The notes under the pieces are model-generated. The model saw only the letters and a list, made by a program, of their open reading frames with translations. It had not been told where the DNA came from and ran no database searches. 45,155 nt of DNA from Deltaproteobacteria bacterium (GTDB taxonomy: Bacteria > Desulfobacterota > Desulfobacteria > Desulfobacterales > JAFDMD01). The stretch spans positions 1 through 45,155 of the forward strand of contig JAFDMD010000004.1 of the NCBI GenBank assembly GCA_019306185.1. The letters are read 5' to 3'. This document shows, piece after piece, positions 23,562-31,342 of the stretch (position 1 is the stretch's first letter; each line of letters starts with the position of its first letter). The position numbers and the translations under genes are program-made.

Positions 23562-24470
23562 ATGTTAGACTTCCTATATACAACCTTTCCGGTATCCGGC
23601 GTTACAACCTACATATTTGTTCCGGCTTTTACCGCTTTTGTTATATCTTTTTTTACCTCTATGGGCGGAGTTTCCGGCGCTTTTATGCTTCTGCCTTTTC
23701 AAATGAGCATATTAAACTATACCGCGCCTTCGGTAAGCGGCACCAACCAGTTATATAATATTGTAGCAATACCAAGCGGAGTATGGCGCTATATTAAAGA
23801 AAAAAGAATGGTATGGCCCTTAGCTTGGGCGGTAATTATAGGAACAATGCCCGGAGTTTTTATCGGCGCGTGGATAAGACTTGCATATCTTCCGGACGCC
23901 CGCAATTTTAAATTTTTTGCAGGCTTGGTTTTACTCTATATAGGAATAAAACTATTAAAAGATATAATTAAAAAATCCGGCTCAAATGAAAAAAAACCGA
24001 ATATAACCGGCGAGTTTATAGTAACTGATACGGCGCTTTCTTTAAAAAGAGTAAAATTTAAATTCAACGGAGAAAATTTTTCTTTTTCGGTTTTCGGCAT
24101 ACTGATTTTATGTTTTATAGTAGGAATATTAGGCGGCATATACGGAATAGGCGGCGGAGCTATAGTAGCTCCGTTTTTCGTAACTTTTTTTAAACTTCCG
24201 ATTTATATTGTAGCCGGAGCGGCTTTAATGGGAACCTTTGTAACCTCTATAGCCGGAGTGGCTATCTATCAAATACTATCCGCGTTTTATACTAACTTAA
24301 ACGTCGCGCCGGACTGGCTTTTAGGAATCTCCTTTGGAATAGGCGGATTTTTCGGCATGTATTTGGGCGCAAGATGTCAAAAATATTTTCCTTCTTATAT
24401 TATAAAACTTATATTATGCGTATCTATTCTATTTGTAAGCGTAAAATATGTATTGGGGTTTTTATTATAA
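23562..24470 (+). CDS. TSUP family (TauE/SafE) sulfite/organosulfur exporter-like permease
   Basis: A 302-residue inner-membrane protein of the TauE/SafE/TSUP family, whose members export sulfite, sulfoacetate or related anions. There are eight or so hydrophobic segments. The family's repeated glycine-rich motif is visible in the first half (FFTSMGGVSGAFMLLPFQM, then VSGTNQLYNIVAIPSG) and in the second half (GILGGIYGIGGGAIVAPFFV), with IGGFFGMYLGAR near the end. The start is ATG 23562 (MLDFLYTT-), because a GGAGG site lies 5 bases upstream. The frame remains open for 21 more codons into a repeat, which gives a basic nonconserved extension. No sulfur gene is adjacent on this strand, so the substrate is unproven. 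Confidence 0.9.
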   Translation: MLDFLYTTFPVSGVTTYIFVPAFTAFVISFFTSMGGVSGAFMLLPFQMSILNYTAPSVSGTNQLYNIVAIPSGVWRYIKEKRMVWPLAWAVIIGTMPGVFIGAWIRLAYLPDARNFKFFAGLVLLYIGIKLLKDIIKKSGSNEKKPNITGEFIVTDTALSLKRVKFKFNGENFSFSVFGILILCFIVGILGGIYGIGGGAIVAPFFVTFFKLPIYIVAGAALMGTFVTSIAGVAIYQILSAFYTNLNVAPDWLLGISFGIGGFFGMYLGARCQKYFPSYIIKLILCVSILFVSVKYVLGFLL

Positions 24471-24475
24471 CAAAA

Positions 24476-25276
24476 TTAACCGTGTCTTAACGCAAGCTTT
24501 TCAAACATTGTTATAAGCCCGCCTCCTATCATATAAACCGATTCTATTCCTATCATTTCTTCAACCGAAGAATCAAAAAAAATATTAAGCTCGGAAGCAA
24601 ACCCGGTCTCCGCTTTCCAATAACATATTAAAACAGGAACCTTGGGCAAAGGGTATAAAACAAACGAAATATCTGCTTTATAATGCGTTTTGATATCCTT
24701 TCCGCTAAAAATTTCAACAACATACTCAAAGAATATAGTATATCTATCCGCAATATTTTTAAGCGATTTTTCAAATCTTTGCCCGAAAAGATGCTGCCAT
24801 CTTTTTCCGCCTTCCAATTCTCTAAAAGGAATCCATTTATCAAAAACCGGCATTTCCGAGGCTTTTAATATATAATTAAACACGGGAACGCATATCCATT
24901 GATTAACATGAATGTCCGTATATATATTCCCTTTTGAATCAACCGTAAAATCTTTGCCTAAACATTTTATTGTAATCTTGCCGTTTTTAAAGGGCGCTTT
25001 AAGCTTTTTTGCGGCATCTTCAAGATTTACGCCGGATATTTTTTTTCTTATCTCCTCTATAATAGCCTTTGCGTCCTCTACTCCCGCTACTCCTCTTCCT
25101 TTTTTATCCGCATACCTTGCAATTATTTCTTTGGGAAGATCCGGACATTCGGAAATATGTTTTTTTCCGGTATATACCGCTCCGGCAAATGCCAAACAGG
25201 TTTTTTCATTACATTTTTTGCAGTTAGATTTATTAAGAAGCTTAAATATTTCCATAGCGTTTGCAAATTCCGGCAT
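24476..25276 (-). CDS. DUF3786 protein with N-terminal Fe-S (Fes) motif
   Basis: A 266-residue cytoplasmic protein. The first about 45 residues hold a four-cysteine cluster, NCKKCNEKTC followed by SECP, of the kind found in Fes-type [4Fe-4S] domains of corrinoid/CODH-associated proteins. From about residue 85 it is a DUF3786 domain (VNQWICVPVFNYILKASEM, then FRELEGGKRWQHLFGQRFEK and LCYWKAETGF-like IPVLICYW). The family is mostly found in anaerobes. Its function is unknown, but the Fe-S domain suggests a link to corrinoid or C1 metabolism. It has an AGGAG ribosome site and begins 18 bp after crcB on the same strand. Its 3' end faces the convergent TSUP gene, with 5 bp between the stops. Confidence 0.82.
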   Translation of the reverse strand: MPEFANAMEIFKLLNKSNCKKCNEKTCLAFAGAVYTGKKHISECPDLPKEIIARYADKKGRGVAGVEDAKAIIEEIRKKISGVNLEDAAKKLKAPFKNGKITIKCLGKDFTVDSKGNIYTDIHVNQWICVPVFNYILKASEMPVFDKWIPFRELEGGKRWQHLFGQRFEKSLKNIADRYTIFFEYVVEIFSGKDIKTHYKADISFVLYPLPKVPVLICYWKAETGFASELNIFFDSSVEEMIGIESVYMIGGGLITMFEKLALRHG

Positions 25277-25294
25277 AATGATTTTCTCCTGTTT

Positions 25295-25699
25295 TTAAGG
25301 CGTTTGCATAACAAAGAATTTTGTTAATAAGATTCCGAGCCATACTCCGATTATTCCGATTAAAGCCTGAAAAAATATATTTGCAAAAGAGGCTATAATT
25401 CTTCCGTCTTCAAGCAATTTGTAGGTTTCGTAAGCAAAGGTAGAAAAAGTGGTATAGCTTCCCAAAAATCCCAATATAAAAAAGGCTTTTACTATTTCGT
25501 TGGATTTTAAAAGAGAGCTTAATAATTGGACGATTATTCCTATGAAAAAACAGCCTATCATATTAATAATAAATGTTCCGAAAGGAAAACGTTGAAGATT
25601 AAAAAATTTTCCTATTAAAGGATAAGAATAGTATCTTGCAATAGCTCCGGTAAATCCGCCCAAACCTATATATAAAATTTCAAATAATGTTTTATTCAT
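25295..25699 (-). CDS. crcB: Fluoride ion channel CrcB/Fluc
   Basis: A 134-residue membrane protein with four hydrophobic helices that forms dimeric fluoride channels protecting the cell from fluoride. Family motifs are GGFTGAIARYY near residue 14, FPFGTFIINMIGCFFIG (the conserved GTxxxNxxGxF) and GFLGSYTTFSTFAYE, the phenylalanine-rich polar track. I choose ATG 25699 (MNKTLFE-). A TTG at 25723 would overlap the HNH gene and adds eight nonconserved residues. A single copy is present, so it would be a homodimer. No fluoride riboswitch is seen upstream. Confidence 0.93.
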   Translation of the reverse strand: MNKTLFEILYIGLGGFTGAIARYYSYPLIGKFFNLQRFPFGTFIINMIGCFFIGIIVQLLSSLLKSNEIVKAFFILGFLGSYTTFSTFAYETYKLLEDGRIIASFANIFFQALIGIIGVWLGILLTKFFVMQTP

Positions 25700-25713
25700 A
25701 AAAGCAAAATGTT

Positions 25714-25977
25714 TTATTCCCAAGGAAGCTTATACTTTTTTTTATTATTGCAATCTTTGCATACAGCCGCAACGTTCCCTTTTACGCTTTTGCCTCCGCG
25801 CGAAATCGGCGCTATATGATCCATAGTCAAATCTTGCGCCGCAACCTTTTTTCCGCAATAAGCGCAAATCCCTTTTGCCTTTTTACGCTTCCACCATTCC
25901 GATTTTTTTAGATCTCTCGCTTTGCTTTTTTCTTTTTTTATATCGGCTTCGCTTAGATTGTATGCAAAAGGATTCAT
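25714..25977 (-). CDS. Small HNH endonuclease
   Basis: An 87-residue protein that is little more than a single HNH domain. A basic N-terminal helix (KKEKSKARDLKKSEWWKRKK) is followed by CAYCGKKV, the catalytic LTMDHIAPISRGG and CKDCNNKKKY, giving the Zn-binding pair of CxxC and the D-H of the HNH site. Such free-standing HNH proteins nick or cut DNA and are common in both phage and bacterial chromosomes. A good ribosome site (AAGGCGGAGATAATG) precedes it. It begins 55 bp after the zorD stop on the same strand, and crcB follows at once. It could be an accessory of the Zorya locus or an unrelated neighbour. Confidence 0.85.
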   Translation of the reverse strand: MNPFAYNLSEADIKKEKSKARDLKKSEWWKRKKAKGICAYCGKKVAAQDLTMDHIAPISRGGKSVKGNVAAVCKDCNNKKKYKLPWE

Positions 25978-26032
25978 TATCTCCGCCTTAATTTTTTAAT
26001 GTCAAAATCTATCATAACTTAATTTAATCTGT

Positions 26033-29000
26033 CTATATTCTTTTCATTCGTTGCATTTCTTGTTTATATATGTCTTGAATTGAAATTTTATTTTTACAAT
26101 CCATTTTTTCAAGTAGCAACCGATTTATCAATTTAACATTATTTGATTTTGATAATGTTTCCGCAGACGAACTAAAACCGTTATTCGAAATTACTATCAG
26201 CTTAAATTGTTTATCAAACTTTTTTTCATAATAATTTTTTGCAGCGTAAACCTCTTGAACAGCGCCATTGCCAATTGAAGTTTTACTCTGCTTTACTTGA
26301 ATTAAATAATTTTCGCCTTCTTTTATAGCAACTACATCAACGCCTTTATCATTTGATAAAGGCGTTAAGCAAGCCTGAAACCCTTGTTTTGAATAAAGAA
26401 CTGCAATATACGCTTCAAACAGGTTCGGTCGTAACGCGTCAATTTCTTTCATTGTTAAAGGAATTTGTTTACTTTTTGCGTTAAACCCGAAAACGCTTTC
26501 AAAAATTTCATTCGGTTTTACCTCTGTTTGCTCTGTAGGGAATAATGTATTTCGAGATAGCTCTTTTTTTCTATTAAGAAGCTTATCAAGAAGCAAATCA
26601 AATGTTTCAAACTCATCCGAAACTGCCATTAAATAATAAACGTAAACATCTTTTTGTTGTCCTATTCTGTATGCTCTATCTGTCGCTTGTTCCTCTTTTG
26701 CGGGATTCCAATGGCGCGAATAATGAATTACATGATTGGCTTTTGTTACGTTTAAACCAATGCCTGCGGATAGCTGGGACATTATAATTACGTTAAAACC
26801 TTTTTTTGCCTCAAACCGATCTATAGTCTGCTGTCTGCTTAACTTTGAATTTTTCTTATTTTTTTTAGTTGCAGGGGTATCTCCGTTTATGATGCTGGAA
26901 TAAATTTTAAAATAATCGGATATTACTTTTTGCAGCATCCTTTGTGTCTGTTTTCTATCGGCAAATACTATTACCTTATCCTTTTTTTCTTCAATATTTT
27001 TCAAAAGATCAACTAATATTTGCAGTTTAGCGGAAGTAGCTACAAGCTCTTCGGATTTGAAATTATAAATTTGACTATCCGGTAGAAACGGATGATCGGA
27101 AATGTCTCTAATTGCCCAAAGCATTTTTAAAGTATTAGCCCCGCTCGAATTATTACTTTTTGCCAGATCAATTTCATTCTTATATCTTTCGAGTTGTTTT
27201 TTAGGCATCTGTCTTTTGATTTTTGAATTTTCATTATCGAATTTTTTCGGCAAATCTTTCGCAACATCAAGTTTTAATCTGCGCATAATAAAATTTCCTA
27301 TTCTGCCGCGAACTTTTTCTCCGAGTTCTTTAATATCCGTCTCTTTTTTCTTTAAAGGATGCTGAAACTCTTTGACAAAATCTTTTCCGCTTCCTAAAAG
27401 CCCCGGAACTGAAAAATCCATAATACACCAAAGATCAACAAGCGTATTTTCAACCGGCGTTCCTGTCATTGCAACCTTAAAATCGGCTTTTAACGCCTTA
27501 CAAACTCCGGTAATTAAGGTTCCGGGAGTTTTAATCTTTTGCGCTTCGTCTAAAGCGACAACAGCATAATCTATGGCGCCCAAATTTAATTGATAATTCC
27601 TCAAAGTTTCGTAATTTGTTAAAATAATATGTTTTTTTTGCAGGCTTTCAATATCTTTTTTGTTGGTTTTTTTACTCAGCCCGCTTTTTCCATAAAGCCG
27701 AGTTAAAGAAAGGCTTTGCGGCGAAAAAAACTTTTTATATTCGTTTTCCCAATTCTCAAGCAGAGTTACCGGAGCTACAATCAGATAAGGTTTTAAATTT
27801 TGACTGACATTGGCATGCCATTCGATAAAATAAAGGAGCTGTAAGGTTTTGCCTAATCCCATATCGTCTGCAAGCAAGCATCCGCTTAAATTTTTTTGTT
27901 GCAGAGTTTGCAGCCATGCAATTCCTTTAACCTGATGCTCTTTTAATACTATGTTTTGATAAAGATTTTTAACCGGCGAAAAACCGAATTCGCTTATTTC
28001 AGGTAGATTCCAATTTTCAACATATTCCAAAAAATCGACGTTCTCTTTAATTATTAAAACCTTATCCTCTTTTTTACTAATAGGTTCTTTAGGGTTTTCA
28101 AGCTGTTTTTTAGCGATTGGAATAAATTTTTCCGCGTCGTCAATAAATATCTCCACTCCTTTCCATTCAAAAAATTCTTTTTCGCTTTTGATAGCGGCTT
28201 CTTTTTCCGCCTCAAACTCTTTAAGTTCGATAGAGGTTTTAAAATTAATTCTTTTTTCGCCGTCAAGCCTATCTTTAATTACAATTCCGGGAATCCATTC
28301 GGATTTGTAAGGACAAATAAAGGAGTAAAATTTTGGTTTGTAAATCCCAATCTCTTTTACTCGCTCGCTGTAAAAAACGGAAAGATCAAGCGTTTCATTA
28401 TCAAAAAATTTTTCGGGGCGTTCAACTATTTCATCTATCTCGTCTTTGCTATCAATTCTTCTTTTGGCTTTTATTCTTTCGAGCCCTTTTTTCTGTTTTT
28501 CGTCAATAACAATTCTTGTTCTGTTGCCCTTGTTATCTTGTATATTATAAACCGCTTTTATTTTTGGGAAAATATCAAAAGACTTAACAAATCGGGTTTT
28601 ATTTTCAATATCAATATCCGGAATAATTTCAAGAGTTCCGTCTTTAAATGTAAGGTCTATTTTTATCTTATCCGGGCGGTAAACATTTTCGCCCTCTAAG
28701 TAGCCGTCCAAAATAGCCGCCGCTTTTTTTGAAAAAGATTTTATATCTGCAAATCGTTTTAAATTATTAATAGAAGTTCTTTTGTTTTTTGGCAGCAAAT
28801 TAAATTCTTCAAGCGCTTTACAAACCAAAAATTGATTTTCGGAAAGCATATAACGGCGTTTTTCAATATCTATAATGGGTCCGTTGAGTCGCGCATTAAA
28901 ACGGTTTCCATTAGGCGTAAAATCATAAAATCCGTATTTGAATTTAAAATCGGACTGATTTAACTGCCCGTCAGATTCTATATAGATTTCATACGGATAT

Positions 29001-29239
29001 TGATCCGGCAAAGATAAAATTCTTTTTTCAATATCGGTAAGTTTTAAAATTTCCGCAGCTTCAGCTTCGTATCTATCCGTTTTTATTTCCGCAAAGCCAT
29101 TATCGGCAAGTTCGTTAAGAATTGAAATCTGAGATAAGTTTTCGTTTTCAAACTTATTCCATTCCAAAACCGGAATTCTCTTTTCGGTTTCGTCAATAAT
29201 AAAAAATAAAAAAATATTTGTATAATCCCACTTAAACAT
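26033..29239 (-). CDS. zorD: Zorya ZorD: SNF2-family helicase with Mrr-like nuclease domain
   Basis: A 1068-residue effector of type I Zorya. The N-terminal about 430 residues have no motif I can name. The SNF2 motor follows: KEHQVKGIAWLQ, Walker A LADDMGLGKTLQ, LIVAPVTLLENW, the DEAQ box VALDEAQKIK, MTGTPVEN, and in the second RecA fold VIVFADRKQTQRML, QLSAGIGLNVTKANHVIHY and ATDRAYRIGQ. After residue 920 there is a restriction-endonuclease-type domain (FEAYIAVLYSKQGF, then DKGVDVVAIKEG and YLIQVKQSK), that is D-(x)n-QxK as in Mrr. In known systems ZorD is recruited to phage DNA and degrades it. It overlaps zorC by 8 bp. Both catalytic centres appear intact. Confidence 0.94.
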   Translation of the reverse strand: MFKWDYTNIFLFFIIDETEKRIPVLEWNKFENENLSQISILNELADNGFAEIKTDRYEAEAAEILKLTDIEKRILSLPDQYPYEIYIESDGQLNQSDFKFKYGFYDFTPNGNRFNARLNGPIIDIEKRRYMLSENQFLVCKALEEFNLLPKNKRTSINNLKRFADIKSFSKKAAAILDGYLEGENVYRPDKIKIDLTFKDGTLEIIPDIDIENKTRFVKSFDIFPKIKAVYNIQDNKGNRTRIVIDEKQKKGLERIKAKRRIDSKDEIDEIVERPEKFFDNETLDLSVFYSERVKEIGIYKPKFYSFICPYKSEWIPGIVIKDRLDGEKRINFKTSIELKEFEAEKEAAIKSEKEFFEWKGVEIFIDDAEKFIPIAKKQLENPKEPISKKEDKVLIIKENVDFLEYVENWNLPEISEFGFSPVKNLYQNIVLKEHQVKGIAWLQTLQQKNLSGCLLADDMGLGKTLQLLYFIEWHANVSQNLKPYLIVAPVTLLENWENEYKKFFSPQSLSLTRLYGKSGLSKKTNKKDIESLQKKHIILTNYETLRNYQLNLGAIDYAVVALDEAQKIKTPGTLITGVCKALKADFKVAMTGTPVENTLVDLWCIMDFSVPGLLGSGKDFVKEFQHPLKKKETDIKELGEKVRGRIGNFIMRRLKLDVAKDLPKKFDNENSKIKRQMPKKQLERYKNEIDLAKSNNSSGANTLKMLWAIRDISDHPFLPDSQIYNFKSEELVATSAKLQILVDLLKNIEEKKDKVIVFADRKQTQRMLQKVISDYFKIYSSIINGDTPATKKNKKNSKLSRQQTIDRFEAKKGFNVIIMSQLSAGIGLNVTKANHVIHYSRHWNPAKEEQATDRAYRIGQQKDVYVYYLMAVSDEFETFDLLLDKLLNRKKELSRNTLFPTEQTEVKPNEIFESVFGFNAKSKQIPLTMKEIDALRPNLFEAYIAVLYSKQGFQACLTPLSNDKGVDVVAIKEGENYLIQVKQSKTSIGNGAVQEVYAAKNYYEKKFDKQFKLIVISNNGFSSSAETLSKSNNVKLINRLLLEKMDCKNKISIQDIYKQEMQRMKRI

Positions 29240-30647
29240 TTATGCCAACCCTGTTTTTCATCCAACCTAAAAATACCCGTTCCCACTCCATAACTCCATC
29301 GCTATGGGATAAACGCCCTTCGTCCGAATAATCATATAAGTGATAACCGCTTCTACGAACCAACATAGGTAGGCTGCCATCTCTTAACGACTCTACATTA
29401 TGATAATTTCTATCCATAGAAGGCGAGTTTATAGAATTTTGTTTATAAGCATAAAAAGCATACCCGGGATCGCTGAATTCAATAAATTTATAATTATTAA
29501 CATGCATAAAAAAAGCGGATACCTGTTTTTTGCCGGAAGTTACGCTAAAACGGCTATCTACAAATTCGGCAATTCTTTTATCCTGTTTCAACCTATTTTT
29601 AATATTTAAAGGTCCGAATACTTTAAATGCGGTAATACGCGGGGATAATTCCAACCAAAAATTTTTTCTTCTGTCGTCGTTAATATATTTTTCAAAAAAT
29701 ACGGTTATAAATTGTTTGGTAATCCATCCGTTTAAAATCTCTTTCGCTTTTTTTATATCTGCTTTTTCCTTTTCGCTTGCGCCTTTAAAAGCCGCCCAGT
29801 TGCTTGCAATTGCAGGGTCGCCCACAAATTCAAACGCCATGCTTTTTACTTGTTCCTGCAAGTCTGCAAATTGCTCGTCCGCTTGAATTATTAATTTACT
29901 TACAACTTGTTTATAGGTTTCAGATTGGTTATGCTTTTTTAAAGCCTCATTTAAATCTTCTATAAAAAGGGGAAGCTTATTCTTTTGTTTTTCATAGTAG
30001 CTTAAAATTACTTTGGAAAAATAAGTGTAATTAAACCAGTTATCCGGAAGTTCTAAATATTGTGCGGCTTCTTTAATTGATTTATTTTTTAAAGCTAATG
30101 TATCACAGAGTTCCAAATCTCCTTTTTCATAGTCAAAAAATTTCAGGTTTGATTGTAAAGATTTTAAGGTTTTTCTTCCGCCTTTGTATAGTTTTAACCT
30201 TTTAAATATAAAATTTCCGAGTCTGTCTTTATCCTTTTTTTCCCAATTTTTAAGATAACAAACGATTAATCCGTAAAAATAAGAATCCCGCCAATTTTTC
30301 TCAAAAATTTCAATAACCAAATCAAGTTCGTCCGGGCTGCCATATATTGAAGCAATACGGTTTTCGGAATAATCAAGAGAATAGGTAAGAGTTCTTATTT
30401 CTCTTTTGTCAAAATTATCCAAAGAAAAATTGCCGGATTTTAAACTATTTTTAAATTTTCTAAAAACCTCCGGAATTGAATTTTTACCCTTAAATTCAAA
30501 TAGACTTACGCCGAACTTACGCGTTATGTTTTTAAGGTTATCCATTCTGCTTTCATACCGATTTATACGCTTTAAGGTATTATTTGCGTTCGGCTTCATA
30601 TCGCCGGGCGAAAATTTAAAGTTTAATATTTCGGATGCTGTTTTCAC
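29232..30647 (-). CDS. zorC: Zorya ZorC (EH-signature protein)
   Basis: A 471-residue cytoplasmic protein in the position of ZorC between zorB and zorD. It is alpha-helical and charged, without membrane segments. The C-terminal part (FMHVNNYKFIEFSDPGYAFY, then RRSGYHLYDYSDEGRLSHSD and VMEWERVFLGWM) carries the conserved glutamate and histidine region for which the EH-signature domain is named. In type I Zorya, ZorC acts with ZorD downstream of the ZorAB membrane complex and binds DNA. It shares its first base with the last base of zorB and overlaps zorD by 8 bp, which indicates tight translational coupling. Sequence alone would not identify it, so the call rests on both context and the C-terminal motif. 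Confidence 0.85.
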   Translation of the reverse strand: MKTASEILNFKFSPGDMKPNANNTLKRINRYESRMDNLKNITRKFGVSLFEFKGKNSIPEVFRKFKNSLKSGNFSLDNFDKREIRTLTYSLDYSENRIASIYGSPDELDLVIEIFEKNWRDSYFYGLIVCYLKNWEKKDKDRLGNFIFKRLKLYKGGRKTLKSLQSNLKFFDYEKGDLELCDTLALKNKSIKEAAQYLELPDNWFNYTYFSKVILSYYEKQKNKLPLFIEDLNEALKKHNQSETYKQVVSKLIIQADEQFADLQEQVKSMAFEFVGDPAIASNWAAFKGASEKEKADIKKAKEILNGWITKQFITVFFEKYINDDRRKNFWLELSPRITAFKVFGPLNIKNRLKQDKRIAEFVDSRFSVTSGKKQVSAFFMHVNNYKFIEFSDPGYAFYAYKQNSINSPSMDRNYHNVESLRDGSLPMLVRRSGYHLYDYSDEGRLSHSDGVMEWERVFLGWMKNRVGINV

Positions 30648-31342
30648 TATTTTTTTTGGCTGAATTCTAAAATTTTATCAATCTGTTTTTCGGCGTTTGT
30701 GCGGATTCTAAATTCAACTCTTCGGTTTAAGTCTCTTCCGCGGCTGTAATTATTATCCGCAATAGGCTTGCTGTATGAAAGACCGTTTGCAGTTAAATTT
30801 TCTTGAACCCAAAATTTGGTTTCGCCGTTTATTTTAGTGTTTTCCAAAACAAAATTCAAAACGCTTCGAGTTCTGTTTTGAGATAACTCCATGTTATAAT
30901 AATAACCTCCTATATTATCCGTATGCCCTTCTATTCTTATCTCTTCAATATTTTCCTTAAACCCTCGCCTTGCCAAAACCTTTACATAACGCGGAAAAAA
31001 ATTTTGTAAAATTATTTTAAAAGCCTCTTTTAATTCATATTTTCCCGTTTCAAAAAGAACGTCCGGCTCTTTAAACCTAATTGCTATTTTTTCCCGATCA
31101 ATTTCCGCATTCCATTTTATCAAATCATCTTTAAATTCAATCAACAGCTCTTTATAAAGATTATCTTTAATTGCCGTATATTGTTCTGCAATCTGCGATT
31201 TATTTTCAAATTCGTCCTGTAATCTTAAAAGAGCGGACGCCAAAAGCAGTATAAAAATAAATAGCAAAGCCGCCATTAAATCGCCGATTGAAAGGGCAAA
31301 AGGATTTTCCGTATCTCCTATTTCAATATACTCGTTTCTCAT
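30647..31342 (-). CDS. zorB: Zorya ZorB: MotB/OmpA-domain stator-like protein
   Basis: A 231-residue membrane protein. One transmembrane helix lies near residues 20-40 (GDLMAALLFIFILLLASALL) with an aspartate (D21) at its start, the position of the ion-carrying Asp of MotB/ZorB. A linker is followed by an OmpA/MotB peptidoglycan-binding domain: VLFETGKYELKEAFK, then IRIEGHTDNIGGYYYNMELS, NRTRSVLNFVLE and GRDLNRRVEFRI. In Zorya, ZorA5B2 forms an ion-driven inner-membrane motor that senses envelope perturbation by phage. It is immediately downstream of zorA (adjacent bases) and touches zorC. The OmpA signature residues for peptidoglycan binding (GHTDN and NRRVEFRI) are intact. Confidence 0.94.
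   Translation of the reverse strand: MRNEYIEIGDTENPFALSIGDLMAALLFIFILLLASALLRLQDEFENKSQIAEQYTAIKDNLYKELLIEFKDDLIKWNAEIDREKIAIRFKEPDVLFETGKYELKEAFKIILQNFFPRYVKVLARRGFKENIEEIRIEGHTDNIGGYYYNMELSQNRTRSVLNFVLENTKINGETKFWVQENLTANGLSYSKPIADNNYSRGRDLNRRVEFRIRTNAEKQIDKILEFSQKK

Noticed and set aside
25714-25977. ZorE of type II Zorya
   Set aside because: ZorC and ZorD of type I are both present, and the HNH protein is only 87 residues with its own crcB neighbour.
25978-26032. A fluoride riboswitch for crcB
   Set aside because: The short gap before the HNH-crcB genes has no conserved fluoride riboswitch elements, and crcB is not first in its transcript.
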